Shown in pieces: positions 17,950 through 26,147 of a DNA stretch of 64,000 bases (within the stretch, counting starts at the first letter, position 1; each line of letters begins with the position of its first letter). A program made the position numbers and the translations under genes. The notes beneath the pieces are model-generated. The model saw only the letters and a program-made list of their open reading frames with translations. It was not told the DNA's origin and searched no databases. Source of the DNA: DASRDU01 sp035560235 (GTDB lineage: Bacteria > Acidobacteriota > Blastocatellia > RBC074). The stretch is taken from assembly GCA_035560235.1 (NCBI GenBank), contig DATMAG010000079.1, positions 62,001 to 126,000 on the forward strand. Reading direction: 5' to 3'.

Positions 17950-18309
17950 ATGCACTGTCAGCGCACCGTTCGCCGTGTCTCTATCGCTCTGTTCTTTGTT
18001 CTCATCGCCGCTCTCACCGCGTCAGCACAGACGGCGCAGAACACTTCACAACTCGGACGGATCGAGTTTCCGACTTCAGGCTCGGCGGAAGCGCAGCAGC
18101 ATTTCCTGCGCGGCGTGGCGGCCATGCATTCGTTCTGGTACGAAGAGGTGCTCGAAGCCTTCAGGGCTGCGACCAAAGCCGACCCGACCTTTGCGATGGG
18201 CTACTGGGACGAGGCGATGACTTACAACCATCCGATCTGGCAGCAGGCCGATGCGAACCTGCCGGAAATGCGTGAGGCCCGCCAGTATGCTCAGGTGAGT
18301 CTGCGCTGA
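17950..18309 (+). pseudogene. Truncated TPR-repeat protein gene
   Basis: The ATG at 17950 (GGAGG eight bases upstream) starts a signal peptide (VSIALFFVLIAALTASAQ), followed by IEFPTSGSAEAQQHFLRGVA and FWYEEVLEAFRAATKADPTF. This is the characteristic opening of secreted tetratricopeptide proteins of roughly 500-600 residues, as I recall the family. Here the frame stops after 119 codons, just past YNHPIWQQADANLPEM. The following 84 bases, up to the minus-strand receiver gene, do not continue the family in any frame I examined. I therefore treat it as a 3'-truncated remnant. It could still make a short exported helical protein. Confidence 0.65.
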
Positions 18310-18393
18310 AACAGCGCGCGTGGGTGACAGCAGCGGGTTTCAGTGGCCGCGCGTCTGCGGCGAACAGGCACCCGGATCTGTGCAGCAATGTGT

Positions 18394-18783
18394 TCAGCAA
18401 TGTCTTCTGACGAGATCGAGGAGCCGGTCAAAATCCACGGGCTTGTTGAGCCAGCCCGAAGCGCCGATGGAAGTCGCGGCATCCTTCACGTTGACATCCG
18501 CCGAGATCACCACGACCGGAATCGGAGAGAGCGACGGATCCTGAGCCTGTGCATCCCTGAACTCCCAGCCATTCATCACCGGCATCATCAGATCGAGCAG
18601 GATCAGACACGGAGCCGGGCCGCGGCGCAGATGCTGCAGCGCTTCCTGACCATTGGCCGCGCCGACCACCGAATAACCTTCACTCTGAAGGATAAAACTG
18701 AGCATTTCGCGGCTGTCAAAATCATCTTCCACCACGAGGATTTCTTCATCTGCGCGCGTCGGCTTGTTCATTGATCCATTCAT
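18394..18783 (-). CDS. Stand-alone response regulator receiver protein
   Basis: Single REC domain (129 aa from the ATG at 18783; an ATG at 18825 is possible but lacks a ribosome-binding site). Acidic residues in LVVEDDFDSRE, the phosphoacceptor Asp64 in LILLDLMMP, the Ser in VVVISADV and the Lys in GWLNKPVDF are all present. There is no output domain, so it probably acts as a phosphate relay or by protein contact. It lies 63 bases downstream of the double hybrid kinase on the same strand. That kinase ends in an ATPase domain without its own terminal receiver, so this protein is its likely partner (inference). Confidence 0.9.
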   Translation of the reverse strand: MNGSMNKPTRADEEILVVEDDFDSREMLSFILQSEGYSVVGAANGQEALQHLRRGPAPCLILLDLMMPVMNGWEFRDAQAQDPSLSPIPVVVISADVNVKDAATSIGASGWLNKPVDFDRLLDLVRRHC

Positions 18784-18846
18784 AGCCCGGTTTTCCCTTT
18801 CTCTCGCAAGGTTGACCTGAAGCATCGCTGAACGCAGGACGGGATA

Positions 18847-21399
18847 TCAGCCCGGCGCCTGTGCGCTCTCAGCCGGAGGCAGAATCACAATGAAGGTGCT
18901 GCCTGTGCCGGGCTGTGATTCCAGTTCGATTCTTCCGCCGAGCGCCTCAACCATCTGCCTGACAATCGCCAGCCCCAGCCCGAAGCCGGGCGCGTGTTTG
19001 CGATTGACCTGCTGAAGCTGCTCGAACGGTTCAAAGATCAGCGCCTGCTGTTCCGCCGGAATGCCCGGCCCCGTGTCCCTGACCGCGATCCGGTGCGCCC
19101 CGTCTTCGCAGGAGACTGAGACCTCAATGGTTCCCCGCTCAGTGTATTTGACCGCGTTGCTCACGAGATTTGTCATAATCAGGCGCACCAGACGCGCATC
19201 GCTGCGCAGCGGCGGCAGATTCGGCTCCGGCTGGAAGCGCAGTTCAAGCCCCCTGCGTTCAGCCTGTGCCCGCATATCCTCAACAGCCTCGGCGGCGACT
19301 GCGGCGGCATCGAACGTCCCGACCGTGATCTGCAACCGCCCGCTCTGAATTCGCGCGTATTCAAGCAGCGATTCAATCAGATCGAGCAGCCGCGCCGATG
19401 ATCCGGCAATCCGCTCCACGATCTGTCGCTGCGTGGCGGTCAGGGCTTCGGTCGGCTGCCGCTGCAGAATCTGCAGATAACCGTTGATCGAATTGAGCGG
19501 CGTGCGCAGTTCGTGCGAAACCATCCGAATGAAATCACTTTTGACGCGGCTCGCCTGCTCGGCCTGATCGCGCGCGACCCGCATGGCCTCAAGCGCCGAC
19601 TGCAGCTCACGCTTGCGAAAGGTCGTCTCCCTGGCCAGCGCTTCCAGATCACGCAACTGCGTGGCCAGTTCCTGCTGCAGCACTTCGCGGGCGCGCTTCA
19701 TCGTGACCAGATTGCCGACTCTGGCGTGCAGTTCCTCGACCGAAAAGGGCTTCATCACATAATCCTGCGCTCCTTCGCGCAGGAGCCTGGCGCGCAGTTC
19801 GTCATCAGCCTTCGCCGTCAGCAGCACCACCGGAATCGCGTCGAGTTCGGCGCGGGCGCGCACCTCGCGCACCACCTGATCGCCGCTCATCTGCGGCATC
19901 ATCACATCGGTCAGAATCAGATCAGGCTTCAGACTGAGCGCCTGCTGCAAACCTTCCTCTCCGTCAAAAGCCGTCGCCACGCGGTACTCAGTCGCGAGCA
20001 TTTCCGCCAGAAAGCGATTCATCTCCAGATTGTCTTCGATTACCAGCACCAGCGGGCGGTCTGCTTCCTGCGCGATGGCCACCGCTTCGACGCGGCTGCG
20101 GAGTTCATCGAGCGCCTGGCGCGCCAGTTCATCAGTCTGCGCTGTGTCAGCAGGCGCGGCCTGCACTGAGGCACCGGCGGGCGCGCTGAGCGGCAGCGTG
20201 ACAGTAAACGAAGCTCCGCCCTCAGGCGCATCTCCGACAATGATCGTGCCGCCGTGCAGTTCAACGAACTCTCTGGTGATGGACAGCCCCAGGCCGGTGC
20301 CGCCGAATCGCCGGGTCGCGCCGCCATCGCCCTGACGAAACCGCTCGAAGATCGCTTCGCGCAGTTCCGGCCTGACGCCGGGGCCGCTGTCATTCACAGT
20401 GATGATCGCGCGCGCGCCCTCGCGTCGCAGCGTGCAGCTCACCCTGCCGCCTGCAGGCGTGAACTTGAAGGCATTGGAGAGCAGGTTGAGCACCACTCGC
20501 TGGATCTGATCAGCGTCAGCCTCCACCGGCACTGATTCAGGCGTTTCGATTGAAAAGGCAATGTGCCGTTCCTCAGCCAGCACTTCGAAGTGCGCGGCCA
20601 CAAAGCGCACGAGCCGCGCCAGATCGGTTTCGGCGTAGCGAACTTCCATCCGTCCTGCTTCAAGCCGCGAGACATCCAGCAGATCGTTGACGTGTTTGAG
20701 CAGCGTGCGCGCGTTGCGGTCAATGACTTCAAGGTCGCGCCGCTGCCTGTCGGTGAGGCGCTCGTCACCGAGCAGTTTCTGCGCCGGCCCGAGCACCAGC
20801 GCCAGTGGAGTGCGCAGTTCATGACTGACATTGGCAAAGAACTGCGTCTTCAGTTCATCGAGTTCCCGCAGTCTGTCGTAAAGCTGTTCGAGTTCGCGGT
20901 TGGTTGATTCCAGCTTCTGCCGACGTTCCTCTGAAAGCCGCGCAGCCTGAATCATCGCGAGCGTCTTCGGCACGAGTGGCGGCAGCGCCACCGCCGTCGC
21001 CACCGAAGCCACAGCCGTAATCATCTTGACATCAGCCGAGAGCCAGTAAGTCGGCGTCCAGAGCGTCCAGACCTCCATAAAATGCGTCCCGCCGCACGCC
21101 ACTATGAACAGCCCGAAGGCAATGAAGACCCAGGTAAACGGAATATCACGCCGCGCCCGATGCACCAGCCACGAGAGCGTGGCCGAGATCGCCACATACG
21201 AAAGCCCGATCAGCGCATCGGACACAGCATTGATCCAGACCACTGTCGGATCCCACAGGTAACACATTCCGTGCGGCATGAAGTCTCCTGTCTCAAAGGC
21301 CTGCACGATCGCGCGCGGGCTGAAGGACAGGAAGACCAGCACCGCCGCCAGCACCGTGAGACTGTATTGCAACAGCCGGTTGCGTCTGATCGGAAACAT
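18847..21399 (-). CDS. Double hybrid histidine kinase with ethylene-receptor-like sensor
   Basis: Membrane sensor kinase (850 aa; GGGAGG seven bases before the ATG). An N-terminal helix (about residues 9-29) is followed by a three-helix domain (about 52-150) resembling the ethylene-binding domain of plant ETR1. Asp61, Tyr68, Ile71, Ile99, Cys102 and His106 match ETR1 Asp25, Tyr32, Ile35, Ile62, Cys65 and His69; the last two (here CGGTH) are the copper ligands. The residue equivalent to Pro36 is Ser72. Then come a coiled coil (about 152-183), HisKA with His193, an ATPase domain, a receiver with Asp498 (TDVMMP), a second HisKA with His629 and a second ATPase domain. The order kinase-receiver-kinase is unusual. 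Copper or ethylene binding is inferred, not shown. Confidence 0.88.
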   Translation of the reverse strand: MFPIRRNRLLQYSLTVLAAVLVFLSFSPRAIVQAFETGDFMPHGMCYLWDPTVVWINAVSDALIGLSYVAISATLSWLVHRARRDIPFTWVFIAFGLFIVACGGTHFMEVWTLWTPTYWLSADVKMITAVASVATAVALPPLVPKTLAMIQAARLSEERRQKLESTNRELEQLYDRLRELDELKTQFFANVSHELRTPLALVLGPAQKLLGDERLTDRQRRDLEVIDRNARTLLKHVNDLLDVSRLEAGRMEVRYAETDLARLVRFVAAHFEVLAEERHIAFSIETPESVPVEADADQIQRVVLNLLSNAFKFTPAGGRVSCTLRREGARAIITVNDSGPGVRPELREAIFERFRQGDGGATRRFGGTGLGLSITREFVELHGGTIIVGDAPEGGASFTVTLPLSAPAGASVQAAPADTAQTDELARQALDELRSRVEAVAIAQEADRPLVLVIEDNLEMNRFLAEMLATEYRVATAFDGEEGLQQALSLKPDLILTDVMMPQMSGDQVVREVRARAELDAIPVVLLTAKADDELRARLLREGAQDYVMKPFSVEELHARVGNLVTMKRAREVLQQELATQLRDLEALARETTFRKRELQSALEAMRVARDQAEQASRVKSDFIRMVSHELRTPLNSINGYLQILQRQPTEALTATQRQIVERIAGSSARLLDLIESLLEYARIQSGRLQITVGTFDAAAVAAEAVEDMRAQAERRGLELRFQPEPNLPPLRSDARLVRLIMTNLVSNAVKYTERGTIEVSVSCEDGAHRIAVRDTGPGIPAEQQALIFEPFEQLQQVNRKHAPGFGLGLAIVRQMVEALGGRIELESQPGTGSTFIVILPPAESAQAPG

Positions 21400-21551
21400 A
21401 ACGCAGCCTCCCTGACAGAGCGTGTAGAGAGTCGTGAGCGAAGGGGAGATTTCTGTTACAACCTGAAGAAATCAGGGCGCGAAATTTACCACTGCCCGCC
21501 AGCACAGGCAATCACGGGCGCGACAGGGAAACCCCGGCCCGGAACAGGTCA

Positions 21552-21585
21552 AAAGCCTGCTGCTCGATAAGGAACAGCAGGCTTT
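21552..21585 (-). terminator. Probable terminator of the tRNA-Lys transcript
   Basis: AAAGCCTGCTG and CAGCAGGCTTT are perfect 11-base complements with a 12-base loop. Read on the minus strand the stem ends in GCTTTT, about 20 bases after the tRNA 3' end, so it fits an intrinsic terminator for the tRNA. Confidence 0.6.
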
Positions 21586-21604
21586 GACTGGCTGATTTGA
21601 TTGA

Positions 21605-21677
21605 TGGGCCGTGCAGGGCTCGAACCTGCGACCCGTTGATTAAGAGTCAACTGCTCTACCAGCTGAGCTAACGGCCC
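21605..21677 (-). tRNA. tRNA-Lys(CUU)
   Basis: The 73-base gene folds as a cloverleaf on the minus strand. The acceptor stem is GGGCCGT with ACGGCCC, the D-arm is GCTCAGCTGGTAGAGC, the anticodon stem is GTTGA/TCAAC around the loop CTCTTAA (anticodon CUU), and the T-arm contains GGTTCGAGCC. The discriminator base is A and CCA is not encoded. It reads AAG lysine codons. Confidence 0.97.
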
Positions 21678-21711
21678 GAGTGATTATTTGCTCTGCGTCA
21701 ACGGAAGCGAA

Positions 21712-21741
21712 TTTATACAATACCCTTCAGCAGTCGGGCAA
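21712..21741 (-). promoter_or_regulatory. Likely sigma-70-type promoter of tRNA-Lys
   Basis: On the minus strand TTGCCC and TATAAA are separated by 18 bases, and the -10 box ends 34 bases before the tRNA 5' end. Good -10 match, partial -35 match; no other candidate is visible upstream of the tRNA. Confidence 0.5.
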
Positions 21742-21861
21742 GACCTGCCGAAGATTTCTGTGACGATAACAGCCACCTGCCACTGCTCTGGACAACTGCT
21801 GAGAGTCAGTGTAAGTTAGCGCCACTTTACCTCACAGCCCTCACGGAAATAGCTTTTCCCA

Positions 21862-22095
21862 ATGAATGGTCGGGATCAGAATTCAGAAGGAGGGGTGAAC
21901 CCCGTGCGCTGCAAGAGCTGTGATTTCTCAATCTCAAAATATGCCCGCTGCTGTCCCTTGTGCGGGCGGACAGTTGAAACACAGGTAATCCCGATTATGG
22001 CTGTTCACGCCCGGCGAACGCGCATCGGTTCGCTGCGGGATCAGGTGAGAAGGCTGTTCGGTCAGCCGCGTTCAGAGCGCGCATTCTCAGCCTGA
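21862..22095 (+). CDS. Small zinc-ribbon hypothetical protein
   Basis: Protein of up to 77 aa with two Cys pairs, CKSC and CPLC (the latter in RCCPLCGRTVE), spaced as in a zinc ribbon, then a basic tail. The ATG at 21862 lacks a ribosome-binding site. An in-frame GTG at 21904 follows AAGGAGG by ten bases and would give 63 aa starting directly before the first Cys pair. Either start keeps the zinc ribbon. No membrane segment is present. It stands alone between the tRNA promoter and the converging transporter gene. Function unknown. Confidence 0.6.
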   Translation: MNGRDQNSEGGVNPVRCKSCDFSISKYARCCPLCGRTVETQVIPIMAVHARRTRIGSLRDQVRRLFGQPRSERAFSA

Positions 22096-22183
22096 GAGCC
22101 TGTGAGATTCATTCTTTATTCTTCAAATATCAGACCGCTGCTTCCGCGCAGCGATAGTCTGCCTCGATCAGACGTGGCCGGCA

Positions 22184-23515
22184 TCAGGCAGTTTTTATCT
22201 GTTCTGACTGCAGGGCGCGCCGGAGGGCAGACACATCCTTCTTCACAAAAGCAAGCAGACCGACGACGAGCAGCGAGGCCGCGAGCAGGTAGATAAAGCC
22301 GCTGCAGGCGATGGCAGTGCTCATTCCGATCCGGTCAGAAACGATTCCGACGATGATCGGAGCGAGCGCGCCGCCGTAATTGCCCACCATATTGAGCAGG
22401 CCCGCGGCAGTCGCCCGCGCTTCGGGTCGGATGACGTCATAGAGCGATGCGAAAATGTTCGCATCGTAGAGTCCCTTGAAAAATCCGAAGCCGGTCATTC
22501 CCACAATCAGCAGCGGGACAGACAGCGTGGTTCCGGTCACAAAGATGAAGGGCGCGCCGCACAGCAGCCCGATCAGCTGCGTCTGCATTCTGCCGCCTGC
22601 GTGACGGCGGCTCAGCCGGTCAGCGAGCCAGCCGCCGGTCAGCACGCCGATAACGCTGGCGACCTGAATGAATGTCGTTCCGGCAATGCCTGACATTGTC
22701 AGCGACATGCCGAACTTGTTCTTCAGAAACGACGGCGTCCAGGTCAGAAAGACCCACGCGACGAAGTTGGCCTGAAAGAAGACCAGCATCAGCAGCAGCG
22801 CGGTCGGCTTCGAGAGAATTTCCGGCAGCACTTCCCTGACCGGCAGTCGTTTCTCAGGCAACGCTTCACCGGCTGACGATGCCAGCTGCGCTCCCGCTTC
22901 TTCTCTCTCAGCCTGCCCGCGCTGAGGCTCGTGAATGAATCTGACGAGCACAATCGAAAGCACTGCGCCGGCGATTCCGAAAAGCCAGAAGGTGGAACCC
23001 CAGCCGTAACGCTCACCCATAAATCCGGCGATTGCGCCACCACCAATCGTACCGGCATACACGCTCGACTGATGCAGCGACATGGCGCGCGAGCGCGTGC
23101 GCGGCCCATGATAATCACTGATCAGCGACATCGAGGCCGGAAAGTAAAATGCTTCGCCAAGGCCTTCAGCCGCGCGCCAGAAGATCAGATGCGAGAGTTT
23201 GCGCGACAGGGCCGTCAGGACCGTGATCACGCTCCACAAAAAGAAGCCGCCCAGAATGACGCTCTTGCGGCGGAAGCGATCTCCGATGAGTCCGGCAAAG
23301 GGCGCGGCGGTCGCATACACCCACAGAAACGACGAAGCCAGCGCTCCGAGCTGCGTGTCGCTGAGGTCAAGCTCGGTCTTGAGCAGCGGGAAGACAGAGA
23401 AGATGGCCTGGCGGTCGGCATAGTTGAAGAAGCAGACCAGCCAGAGCATCGCCACGACTGCCCATTTGTAATTGCCGGAAGTGTGATGAGATGAGTTACG
23501 AGGCGTGTGTGCCAT
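22184..23515 (-). CDS. MFS transporter, probable sugar-acid permease
   Basis: Twelve-helix major facilitator (443 aa from the ATG at 23515). The frame is open upstream to 23875, but that extension overlaps the neighbouring gene and looks non-coding. Seen: WLVCFFNYADRQAIFSVFP in helix 1, LIGDRFRRKSVILGG as the loop 2-3 signature, and R-rich loops at the domain boundary. The wording resembles the anion:cation symporter group that carries hexuronates and related sugar acids. It overlaps the 3' end of the 141-aa gene by 20 bases and follows an altronate-dehydratase-family gene, which supports uptake of galacturonate, glucuronate or an aldarate (inference). Confidence 0.85.
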   Translation of the reverse strand: MAHTPRNSSHHTSGNYKWAVVAMLWLVCFFNYADRQAIFSVFPLLKTELDLSDTQLGALASSFLWVYATAAPFAGLIGDRFRRKSVILGGFFLWSVITVLTALSRKLSHLIFWRAAEGLGEAFYFPASMSLISDYHGPRTRSRAMSLHQSSVYAGTIGGGAIAGFMGERYGWGSTFWLFGIAGAVLSIVLVRFIHEPQRGQAEREEAGAQLASSAGEALPEKRLPVREVLPEILSKPTALLLMLVFFQANFVAWVFLTWTPSFLKNKFGMSLTMSGIAGTTFIQVASVIGVLTGGWLADRLSRRHAGGRMQTQLIGLLCGAPFIFVTGTTLSVPLLIVGMTGFGFFKGLYDANIFASLYDVIRPEARATAAGLLNMVGNYGGALAPIIVGIVSDRIGMSTAIACSGFIYLLAASLLVVGLLAFVKKDVSALRRALQSEQIKTA

Positions 23516-23921
23516 TGTGGCGGTGTGTCGGTTCAGCCTGGTCGTGGCCGGCGCTCTGACACCTGATGATTTCATCAAGCAGCAGCCGGGTGAGGGCGAT
23601 GTACTTTCGATATTTGCGCTTCTCTTTTTCAGGCACGGGGAGTCTTTCCAGTTCCAGCTCGATGCGCCACAGTTCTCCCAGATCCTCAGCAGCCATCCGG
23701 GCAAAATTGCAGCGGCGGCCTTCAAAGAGCGCCGAGCCAAGCCCGTAGATCCACGTACACAGGTGATCGAGATCGCCTTCGATCTGCCACGCCGGGAGTT
23801 CATCTGCGCCCTGCCGGAAATTATCAACCGGCGGCGGAGTCCGCTGCCACGTGCGCCAGGCGCGCACGAATTCACGACTCAATGATTTGTCTGCCGGGGA
23901 AGGTAATAACTTCTCTGACAT
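23496..23921 (-). CDS. Hypothetical 141-aa protein in the sugar-acid operon
   Basis: I do not recognise this protein (141 aa). It is soluble-looking and rich in aromatic and charged residues, with short blocks such as FVRAWRTWQRTPPPVDNF and LWRIELELERLPVPEKEKRK and a His-rich end (EPTHRHNGTH). It starts three bases after the stop of the dehydratase gene and overlaps the transporter start by 20 bases, so it is firmly embedded in a three-gene operon. No catalytic motif is visible. A role in the same sugar-acid pathway is suggested only by position. Confidence 0.7.
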   Translation of the reverse strand: MSEKLLPSPADKSLSREFVRAWRTWQRTPPPVDNFRQGADELPAWQIEGDLDHLCTWIYGLGSALFEGRRCNFARMAAEDLGELWRIELELERLPVPEKEKRKYRKYIALTRLLLDEIIRCQSAGHDQAEPTHRHNGTHAS

Positions 23922-23924
23922 GCT

Positions 23925-25481
23925 CTACAAAGCGACAGCCTGTTCAGCCCAGACCTGAAATTCACGATGCCGATTGATTTCGGCTCCGACCTGTAGTTCG
24001 CCGGATGCAACCTTCAGCAGATGCCTGAACAAGCGCTCGCCGACCTGCTGAATGGTTTCAGTGCCGTCAATGATCGTTCCGGCATTGATGTCAATATCAC
24101 TTTTCATTCGCTCGAACGTGGCCGTGTTCGAGGACATCTTGACGACCGGCGCGATGGCATTGCCGATGGTCGTGCCGCGTCCGGTGGTAAATACCACAAT
24201 GTTTGCCCCGGACGCTACCAGTCCCGGCGTTGATTCCTGATCGTAACCCGGCCCCTGCATCAGATTCAGCCCGCGCGCCTTCACCCGTTCGGCATAACCG
24301 ATCACGCCTTCGACGCGCGAAGTGCCGCCCTTGGCCACCGCGCCGAGCGATTTAATCGTGATGTTGAGCAGCCCTCCGGCCTTGTTGCCCGGACTCGGAT
24401 TCTGATTGAGCACCGCGCCGAATTTCGCAGCGTAATCCTTGTACCAGTCAACCATCGCGTACACGGCCCGGCCCGTCGCGGCATCCTTTGCGCGCTGCGC
24501 GAGCAGATGTTCAGCGCCGCAGAATTCAGGCACCTCAGTCAGCAGCGCAGTGCCGCCACAGCGAATCAGCAGATCTGAACACGCGCCAAGCGCCGGATTG
24601 GCCGATAACCCGCTGAAGCCGTCCGACCCGCCGCACTTGAGGCCTAAAACAAGCTCACTCGCCGGAACCGGCGTGCGCGCGGTTCTATTGACTTCGGGCA
24701 GCATCGCTTCAACCAGTTCAAGCCCGCGTCTGATCGCCGCCTGAGTGCCGCCAGCTTCCTGAATGCCGATGCGTTCGACGGGCTTGCTGAGCTGCAGATG
24801 ATGATGGCTGAGGTAGCGCGTCAGCAGTTCGAGGTTGGTCTTTTCGCAGCCGAGGTCAATCAGAATCACGCCGCCGACGTTCGGATGATCGGCGTAATTC
24901 GAAAGCGACCGCATCAGAATCTCGACCGTCGAACCATCATTGCAGCCGCACCCCTTGTTGTGCGGAATTGCGGTGACGCCGTCCACGTTCGGATATTTGT
25001 CACGATTCCAGAGCGTGAACTCAGCGAGCGTTGCAATCTGCGCGGCTTCGTGCGAAGCGCACATCGAAGTCGGCACGACCAGAATGTAATTGCGCGTGCC
25101 GGTGCGCCCGTCCGAACGGCGATAACCCAGCCACGTTGGAATTTCGTTCTCGGCAAAATACTGCGGCGCGGGCGTGTGCAGATCCTCAGGCAGTTCGCGC
25201 ACGACCGGCACCTCGTTCGACATATTGCCGTGCGTGATCGGCTCGCCCTCGCTGATTCCGCGCGAAGTGCCGATGGGCTGCCCGTACTGCAGCACAAATT
25301 CGCCTGCGGGAATGTCGCGCGTGGCGAAGCGATGGCCTGGCGCGACATCGCCCGTGACGGTAATGATCTTTTCGTTGAAGCCGAGGCGCAGCCCGGCGGT
25401 GACAGGGGTTTTGACTACGGCCAGGTTGTCGTGATCGCTGACGACAATCGCGTAATCCTTCAGCAAAGCTGTAATGTTCAT
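23925..25481 (-). CDS. uxaA: UxaA-family altronate (or galactarate) dehydratase
   Basis: Sugar-acid dehydratase (518 aa from the ATG at 25481; an in-frame TTG at 25496 is less likely). The N-terminal SAF-like domain contains DIPAGEFVLQYGQPIG. The large catalytic part contains GYRRSDGRTGTRNY, HNKGCGCNDG, LIDLGCEKTN, LKCGGSDGFSGLSANPALG, NPSPGNKAGG and TTGRGTTIGN, all typical of UxaA/GarD enzymes, which are iron-dependent and remove water from D-altronate or D-galactarate to give a 2-keto-3-deoxy acid. UxaA is preferred because the C-terminal half reads closest to it, but GarD activity cannot be excluded. It leads an operon with a 141-aa protein and an MFS permease. Confidence 0.85.
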   Translation of the reverse strand: MNITALLKDYAIVVSDHDNLAVVKTPVTAGLRLGFNEKIITVTGDVAPGHRFATRDIPAGEFVLQYGQPIGTSRGISEGEPITHGNMSNEVPVVRELPEDLHTPAPQYFAENEIPTWLGYRRSDGRTGTRNYILVVPTSMCASHEAAQIATLAEFTLWNRDKYPNVDGVTAIPHNKGCGCNDGSTVEILMRSLSNYADHPNVGGVILIDLGCEKTNLELLTRYLSHHHLQLSKPVERIGIQEAGGTQAAIRRGLELVEAMLPEVNRTARTPVPASELVLGLKCGGSDGFSGLSANPALGACSDLLIRCGGTALLTEVPEFCGAEHLLAQRAKDAATGRAVYAMVDWYKDYAAKFGAVLNQNPSPGNKAGGLLNITIKSLGAVAKGGTSRVEGVIGYAERVKARGLNLMQGPGYDQESTPGLVASGANIVVFTTGRGTTIGNAIAPVVKMSSNTATFERMKSDIDINAGTIIDGTETIQQVGERLFRHLLKVASGELQVGAEINRHREFQVWAEQAVAL

Positions 25482-25505
25482 TTCGTCTTTCTGCAAATTT
25501 CCAGT

Positions 25506-26135
25506 TTACCTTTTCCTTCTGGTCAGCTTTTTCTGCTGACTTTTCTTTCCGGCTGCAAGTCCGGCGAACACATCAGCCACCGGCATTGAAAAGCCGGGGA
25601 TGATTTCTTCACCATCAAGGCTGTCGCCTGCTTTCAGAATGTAATCAGGCTGCGGCGAATGGTAAACCACAACCGTCTGATCTTCAGGGTTGATGACCCA
25701 GGCCAGTCTCGCGCCGCTGTCAAAATACTCGCGCATCTTTTTCGCCAGATCAATCAGCACATCATTCGGAGAAACAACTTCCACGACCAGATCGGGCGCG
25801 CCCTTCATATATTTTTTCGGCAGCGCCCGCCCCCTGAATCGCTCCCTTGAAATAAACGAAGCATCCGGCGCGCGGGTGTTGCCCTGCTTCATCCAGAAGG
25901 CTGTACTTGAATCGCATACAAAGCCGAGATTGTGATTCTTCACATACGCGCCTAATTCAATAATCAGTCGCGCCCCGATAATTCCGTGGATAAAAGTACT
26001 CTGACTCATCTGCGGCTCTCCATTAACCAGCTCCACCTTCACTCCGTCACCGGACAGGGCCATCAGTTCCTCATCTGTCCAGGCTTTGGATGAATGAGCC
26101 GCTTCATGACGAATGAGCCTTTGCGCAGTTGCCAT
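25506..26135 (-). CDS. Uma2-family (DUF820) putative endonuclease
   Basis: Protein of the Uma2/DUF820 family (209 aa) with a PD-(D/E)xK-like core. It shows VELVNGE near the N-terminus, the acidic residue of RAPDASF, then PDLVVEVVSPND followed by the helix with KMREYFDSGARLAWVINPE (about residues 104-150). The tail is very basic (KKSQQKKLTRRKR). The family is abundant in multicopy in cyanobacteria and some acidobacteria, its function is unproven, and nuclease activity is inferred from the fold. It lies between the DUF6807 and dehydratase genes with gaps of 12 and 24 bases, so it is probably co-transcribed by position only. Confidence 0.88.
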   Translation of the reverse strand: MATAQRLIRHEAAHSSKAWTDEELMALSGDGVKVELVNGEPQMSQSTFIHGIIGARLIIELGAYVKNHNLGFVCDSSTAFWMKQGNTRAPDASFISRERFRGRALPKKYMKGAPDLVVEVVSPNDVLIDLAKKMREYFDSGARLAWVINPEDQTVVVYHSPQPDYILKAGDSLDGEEIIPGFSMPVADVFAGLAAGKKSQQKKLTRRKR

Positions 26136-26147
26136 TGTGCTACCTCA

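Noticed and set aside
23516..23875. N-terminal extension of the MFS transporter frame
   Set aside because: It is Ser/Arg-rich, lacks membrane segments and overlaps the real 141-aa gene on the same strand. The transporter begins at 23515.
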